64,000 bases of DNA from positions 66,891 to 130,890 of the forward strand of contig NZ_JAAQQU010000103.1 in assembly GCF_011742145.1 (NCBI RefSeq), in the 5' to 3' direction. Numbering within the stretch: the first letter of the stretch is position 1; each line of letters starts with the position of its first letter. Of the stretch, positions 60,860-64,000 are shown piece after piece. The notes below the pieces were generated by a model. It was not told the DNA's origin. It made no database searches and saw only the letters and a program-made list of their open reading frames with translations. This stretch comes from Flavobacterium sp. J49 (lineage in GTDB: Bacteria; Bacteroidota; Bacteroidia; Flavobacteriales; Flavobacteriaceae). The translations under genes were made by a program, and so were the position numbers.

Positions 60860-61652
60860 GCCAAAGATACGCCTTTTTAAAGTTTTCACGCCACAATTTT
60901 TCGTTGTGCTGGCCACCTTTGATGATTACTTTTTTGTTGAGTTTTTTGCATTCACAGCGCTTGGTATTGACCCATTTCTCAACATTTTCCATATCAGTAA
61001 CCATATCAGCATCACCTTCATTGTCGCCACAGAGGAAATAAACTTTGGTTTTAAAGTTTTCCGTTTTTGCCATTAAATCATTGATGTCTTTTCGGCAAAA
61101 CCAAAAAGAAGGCGAGAAACAACCGACTTTACCAAATACTTCAGGATATTTTAGCGCTGCATAAAATGAAACCAATCCGCCCAATGAGCTTCCCATAATT
61201 GCGGTGTTTTTGGCACTGGTTTTGGTTCGGTAAGTTGCGTCAACTTTAGGTTTTAGGGTTTTGACGATGAAATCTAAATAGGCATCTGCTTTGCCACCGG
61301 CGTATTTCGGATGCGGAAATGGGGTTAATTCATCCATCCGTTTTTCACCTCCGTGTTCGATGCCAATTACAATCACTTGCGCATTGAGGCTGTCCAAAGT
61401 TTCATCTACATTCCATTCACCGACATAAGAAGTTTTGGCATCAAATAAATTTTGGGCATCATGCATATAAATCACCGGATACTTTTTGGCGGAAGCCGAA
61501 TAATTTTTAGGCAAATACACCCAAATTTTTTTGGTGGATTTTAGTTGAGGTGCCTCAAGGTCAAATGTTGAAACTTGTTGGCTTGCTGTACTTTGTTGAG
61601 CAAATCCAAACCCAAATGAAAGGTAAGTCAGTAGCAGATATAAAGTTTTCAA
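60852..61652 (-). CDS. Exported esterase (esterase D/enterochelin-type alpha/beta hydrolase)
   Basis: A 266-residue exported hydrolase with signal peptide 1-18. The esterase-family domain has the nucleophile elbow GSSLGGLVSF (Ser ~152), HDAQNLFD and the histidine GGQHNEKLW near the C-terminus; the aspartate is probably in CGDNEGDADM. The family includes feruloyl/sugar esterases and enterochelin esterases; the ligand is unknown. It is cotranscribed (5-base gap) after the 61658 gene. Confidence 0.88.
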   Translation of the reverse strand: MKTLYLLLTYLSFGFGFAQQSTASQQVSTFDLEAPQLKSTKKIWVYLPKNYSASAKKYPVIYMHDAQNLFDAKTSYVGEWNVDETLDSLNAQVIVIGIEHGGEKRMDELTPFPHPKYAGGKADAYLDFIVKTLKPKVDATYRTKTSAKNTAIMGSSLGGLVSFYAALKYPEVFGKVGCFSPSFWFCRKDINDLMAKTENFKTKVYFLCGDNEGDADMVTDMENVEKWVNTKRCECKKLNKKVIIKGGQHNEKLWRENFKKAYLWLF

Positions 61653-61657
61653 TATGC

Positions 61658-62152
61658 TTATTTCTCGGATTCGTTCTCTTTAGCTTCGCTCTGTTCGGCT
61701 TTGCCTTGATTCTTTTTCTTCTTTTTATCCGGCTTTTGGATCTTTAATAATTGGTATTTTTCTTTTTGATCAGGATTCAGATAGCCCAAAATGGTTTTTT
61801 CCATTTTTTCCTGAATCGATTTTAGTTCGTTATTTTTTTCTTCATCGGATAGTTCGCTTTTTAACAATATGTCTATCCTTTTGCTGTTGGTAGTCACCTC
61901 ATTTTTAATAGCTATATATTGTAGTTCGTCGAGCGTCAAGTCCTTTTTTAGAAGCAGCATGTACCCTTGAATTTTTTCATTTCTGTTTTTTTCTATTTCT
62001 TCCGGAGTTGGTTCTTTGGGTGTTTGTTGCGTATTTGGCATTCCGTTATTGGTTCTGTTCATACCCATACCCGAGTTGCCATAACCATATTGTGCATGTG
62101 ACTGTACAGCTGAAAAAAGGACAAAAAACAATATTATTTTTAAGCTTTTCAT
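61658..62152 (-). CDS. Hypothetical exported protein with charged helical body
   Basis: A 164-residue exported protein with signal peptide 1-20. A Gly/Asn/Pro-rich start (YGYGNSGMGMNRTNNG, TQQTPKEPTPEE) is followed by a long charged helix (DLTLDELQYIAIKNEVTT, ELSDEEKNNELKSIQ) and a Lys/Glu tail. The helical part recalls LTXXQ/Spy-like periplasmic proteins in shape only. It precedes the esterase gene by five bases. Confidence 0.7.
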   Translation of the reverse strand: MKSLKIILFFVLFSAVQSHAQYGYGNSGMGMNRTNNGMPNTQQTPKEPTPEEIEKNRNEKIQGYMLLLKKDLTLDELQYIAIKNEVTTNSKRIDILLKSELSDEEKNNELKSIQEKMEKTILGYLNPDQKEKYQLLKIQKPDKKKKKNQGKAEQSEAKENESEK

Positions 62153-62265
62153 GGAGATTTAAATTTGTGGAGTAAAATTAGCTAAAATAATTGAGTGCCA
62201 ATGTTAAAAAATAAATGATTGCTATTCCTCAAAAAATTATATTTTAGCAAAAAAATATTTTATTG

Positions 62266-62667
62266 ATGAACAAATACGAAGAAAAATTAGCGTTATTAGC
62301 TGAAATGATTGCATTTTCTGTAGTTGACGGAAGACTGCACGAAAGAGAGTATCTTTTCTTGACGATGATAGCCGACGAACTTCAGGTAGTGCAAGAAGAT
62401 TTTAAAGCTTTGTTCCATCAAGAGAATTATCCCAGTGTAATCAAAACGGAATTTGAACGCATCCAGCAATTTTATCGTTTGGCTTTGTTGATGCATTGCG
62501 ACGGTGTTTTGCATGAACGCGAGCAAATTAAAATTCATGAAATAGGCATCAACATGGGATTAAATCCTCATGCCATCAAGCGAGTATTGAAAGCCATGGA
62601 AATTTCGCCTACAAAAATGATTTCCCCTGAGTTTTTGTTAGAGGTTTTTCAAGAACAATTGAACTGA
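62266..62667 (+). CDS. TerB-like protein
   Basis: A 133-residue helical protein from the ATG at 62266. Two TerB-like units carry the conserved acidic pattern AFSVVDGRLHEREYLFLTMI and LMHCDGVLHEREQIKIHEI, each with a DG-L-HERE motif that binds metal in the family. Tellurite resistance is only one context in which TerB occurs; no terA/C/D genes are here. A stress-related role is possible. Confidence 0.87.
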   Translation: MNKYEEKLALLAEMIAFSVVDGRLHEREYLFLTMIADELQVVQEDFKALFHQENYPSVIKTEFERIQQFYRLALLMHCDGVLHEREQIKIHEIGINMGLNPHAIKRVLKAMEISPTKMISPEFLLEVFQEQLN

Positions 62668-62718
62668 TATTTAGTCAGTTAAAAAAATCTTAAACCCGTC
62701 AAAATTTCATTTATTTCA

Positions 62719-62741
62719 ACTTCGAAGTGGTCAAAATGACC
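62719..62741. promoter_or_regulatory. Two adjacent palindromes upstream of hsp20
   Basis: ACTTCGAAGT (62719-62728) is a perfect 10-base palindrome directly followed by GGTCAAAATGACC (62729-62741), a 5-bp inverted repeat with a 3-base centre. They lie about 80 bases before the hsp20 ATG, upstream of a TTGG...TATAGTTTG promoter-like stretch (~62754-62768). They may be a repressor site. Confidence 0.5.
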
Positions 62742-62818
62742 TAAAAAATCTCTTGGTATATAGTTTGTTTTTGTGGTAGTAATCAGAATAGAATGTTTAA
62801 CATTAAATTTTTACGACC

Positions 62819-63250
62819 ATGAACTTAGTTAAAAGAAATTACAACAACTTTCCATCAATCATTGACGAGTTTTTGAAACCGGACTGGTTTGGTGGTTTTC
62901 AAAATTTACAGACTAACTCACCGGCGGTAAACATTAAAGAAACAGATGCTAATTACAGTTTAGAGTTGGCAGCTCCCGGAAAAGTTAAAGAAGATTTTGT
63001 GATTGAAATAGACCATAATGTACTGACTATTTCTTCTGAGGTAAAAGCAGAGAGTGAACAAAAAGACGAGGCCGGAAGATATACCCGAAGAGAGTTTAGC
63101 TATGCGGCTTTCCGAAGAGCGTTTACTTTACCAGAAACCGTAAACACCGATGATATCAATGCCAATTATGAAAATGGGGTTTTATATGTAACCTTGCCGA
63201 AGAAGCAAGAAGCGTTGCCAAAACCAAAGCGTTTGATTGATATTTTGTAA
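62819..63250 (+). CDS. Small heat-shock protein (Hsp20/alpha-crystallin)
   Basis: A 143-residue sHSP that holds unfolded proteins. The N-terminal arm is about 1-38, the alpha-crystallin domain about 39-128 (SPAVNIKETDANYSLELAAPG, FSYAAFRRAFTLPETVNTDDI, ANYENGVLYVTLPKK), and the short C-terminal tail contains the IxI-like RLIDIL. It is monocistronic with its own terminator; the palindromes upstream may control it. Confidence 0.95.
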   Translation: MNLVKRNYNNFPSIIDEFLKPDWFGGFQNLQTNSPAVNIKETDANYSLELAAPGKVKEDFVIEIDHNVLTISSEVKAESEQKDEAGRYTRREFSYAAFRRAFTLPETVNTDDINANYENGVLYVTLPKKQEALPKPKRLIDIL

Positions 63251-63258
63251 TAGAAATT

Positions 63259-63290
63259 AAAAAGCGTCCTTTATGGGGACGCTTTTTTTA
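63259..63290. terminator. Bidirectional terminator of hsp20
   Basis: AAAAGCGTCC and GGACGCTTTT pair around TTTATG, followed by T7, between convergent genes. Confidence 0.92.
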
Positions 63291-63291
63291 T

Positions 63292-63897
63292 CTAATGTTG
63301 GGATTGATTCGGACTTATCTTAAGATCGGGCCGATTTGAATTTGATGATCTCGTTTTTCTTCTATTTTGCTTTATAGTTCTGATAAAAACACTAAAATCA
63401 GGGTTTTCTTTGTCTGCTGCTTCTGAGGTGAGAAAGTTGAATTTGGTCAATAGTTTGGTTGAATTCAGGTTTTCGTTATGAGTAAACGCTATTATTTTTT
63501 GAAATTTCAATGCTTGAAAAGCATAGTCAATCACTTCTTTTATTGCTTCTCTCATAATTCCTTGTCCTTGAAATTTTGTCATAAGTTCGTATCCGATTTC
63601 GCAACTGTTTTTTTCGTTTGAAAAGTCAAAAAGACAAATTGTCCCGACCATTTTTTTTGTTTCGGTTAAGCTAATTACCCAATAAATGGAGTCGTTATTT
63701 TTAATGTTATCATTTATCTTCTTGATAAAATTTATTGCGTCTTCAATTGTTTTGCTTGGTTTCCTGTTAAGATATTTGTTTATATCGGTATCAGAACGCA
63801 AATCAAAAATGTCTTGCTTGTCATCAATTGATAATTGTCTTAGTGTTAGTCTTTCAGTTGTTAAAATTGGGAAAGGTGTAAAATTTCTGTTTATCAT
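63292..63897 (-). CDS. GNAT-family N-acetyltransferase (RimJ/RimL type)
   Basis: A 201-residue acetyltransferase. LTTERLTLRQLSIDDKQDIFDL at the start and YWVISLTETKKMVGTICLFDF are the RimJ/L pattern. The acetyl-CoA loop is QGQGIMREAI (about 112-121) and AFTHNENLNSTKLLTKFNF the C-terminal signature. A basic Asn/Arg tail follows. The substrate is unknown (protein N-termini or small amines). Confidence 0.88.
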   Translation of the reverse strand: MINRNFTPFPILTTERLTLRQLSIDDKQDIFDLRSDTDINKYLNRKPSKTIEDAINFIKKINDNIKNNDSIYWVISLTETKKMVGTICLFDFSNEKNSCEIGYELMTKFQGQGIMREAIKEVIDYAFQALKFQKIIAFTHNENLNSTKLLTKFNFLTSEAADKENPDFSVFIRTIKQNRRKTRSSNSNRPDLKISPNQSQH

Positions 63898-64000
63898 TCT
63901 GTCATATTTACTTTATTTGGCCTATGATTAGATTTTTGAATGTAGTTACAAGATTGAATTGAAAATACTATTATTTATAACCGCAACTAAATAATTCAAA

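Noticed and set aside
1..64000. CRISPR arrays, tRNA or rRNA genes, insertion sequences
   Set aside because: No regular 25-40 base direct repeats with spacers, no cloverleaf or TTCGAATCC-type T-arm, no rRNA core sequence and no transposase or terminal inverted repeats were seen on either strand.

Overview
This window is chromosomal DNA from a member of the Bacteroidota, most probably Flavobacteriaceae and close to Flavobacterium. The evidence is low GC, promoters with the TAnnTTTG -7 box, starts lacking strong Shine-Dalgarno sequences, type IX secretion C-terminal domains (one type A, one type B), SusC/FecA-like TonB receptors, a carbamoyl-phosphate synthase large subunit without the C-terminal allosteric domain, a Bacteroidota-style GlmU-like protein, and the zapA / 6S-like RNA / rny arrangement. 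No rRNA, tRNA, CRISPR array, insertion sequence or clear prophage is visible. Coding density is high and no gene-free stretch reaches 300 bases.

Layout. 1-5.8 kb: the end of a DUF5686 outer-membrane gene, aroQ, three small outer-membrane barrel genes, xerD and a lone receiver-domain protein. 5.8-8.3 kb: the divisome/RNA-turnover group rny, a 6S-like RNA, zapA and a coiled-coil partner. 8.4-13.4 kb: M23 peptidase, TonB-dependent receptor and lipoprotein. 13.4-19.8 kb: a leftward run of DUF4199, glycosyltransferase 2, ORF6N regulator, phosphohexomutase, MsbA-like ABC exporter and DUF2971. 20-30 kb: rpmE2, a GlmU-like protein, a PepSY-like protein, mtaB, small hypothetical genes, a lytic transglycosylase, rpmH and carB, the last behind two leader hairpins. 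30-45.4 kb: a type IX cargo protein, DUF2721, htpG, a lipocalin-like lipoprotein, an OmpA lipoprotein, a TetR-like/ABC1-kinase pair, an ABC ATPase, an S9 peptidase, a KAS III enzyme and a second TonB receptor. 45.6-57.9 kb: a giant type IX-B repeat protein, argS, and a cell-surface-signalling cassette (ECF sigma, FecR anti-sigma, FecA-like receptor) divergent from two acidic exported proteins. 58-64 kb: ffh, folD, DUF1456, an esterase, TerB-like, Hsp20 and GNAT genes.

How the genes work together. Most are housekeeping or envelope functions. Gene pairs are typically closed by strong hairpin-plus-T terminators, often bidirectional between convergent genes. The two most regulatory-looking loci are the sigma/anti-sigma/TonB cassette with its divergent aspartate-rich proteins, and the TetR-like/ABC1-kinase operon.

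The most unusual signal is not a gene. At least seven intergenic spots carry short degenerate tandem arrays with a strict 7- or 8-bp period but unrelated unit sequences, usually touching a start or stop codon. Long imperfect palindromes also lie upstream of carB, htpG and hsp20. Coordinates and function calls come from reading the sequence only; no database search was possible.
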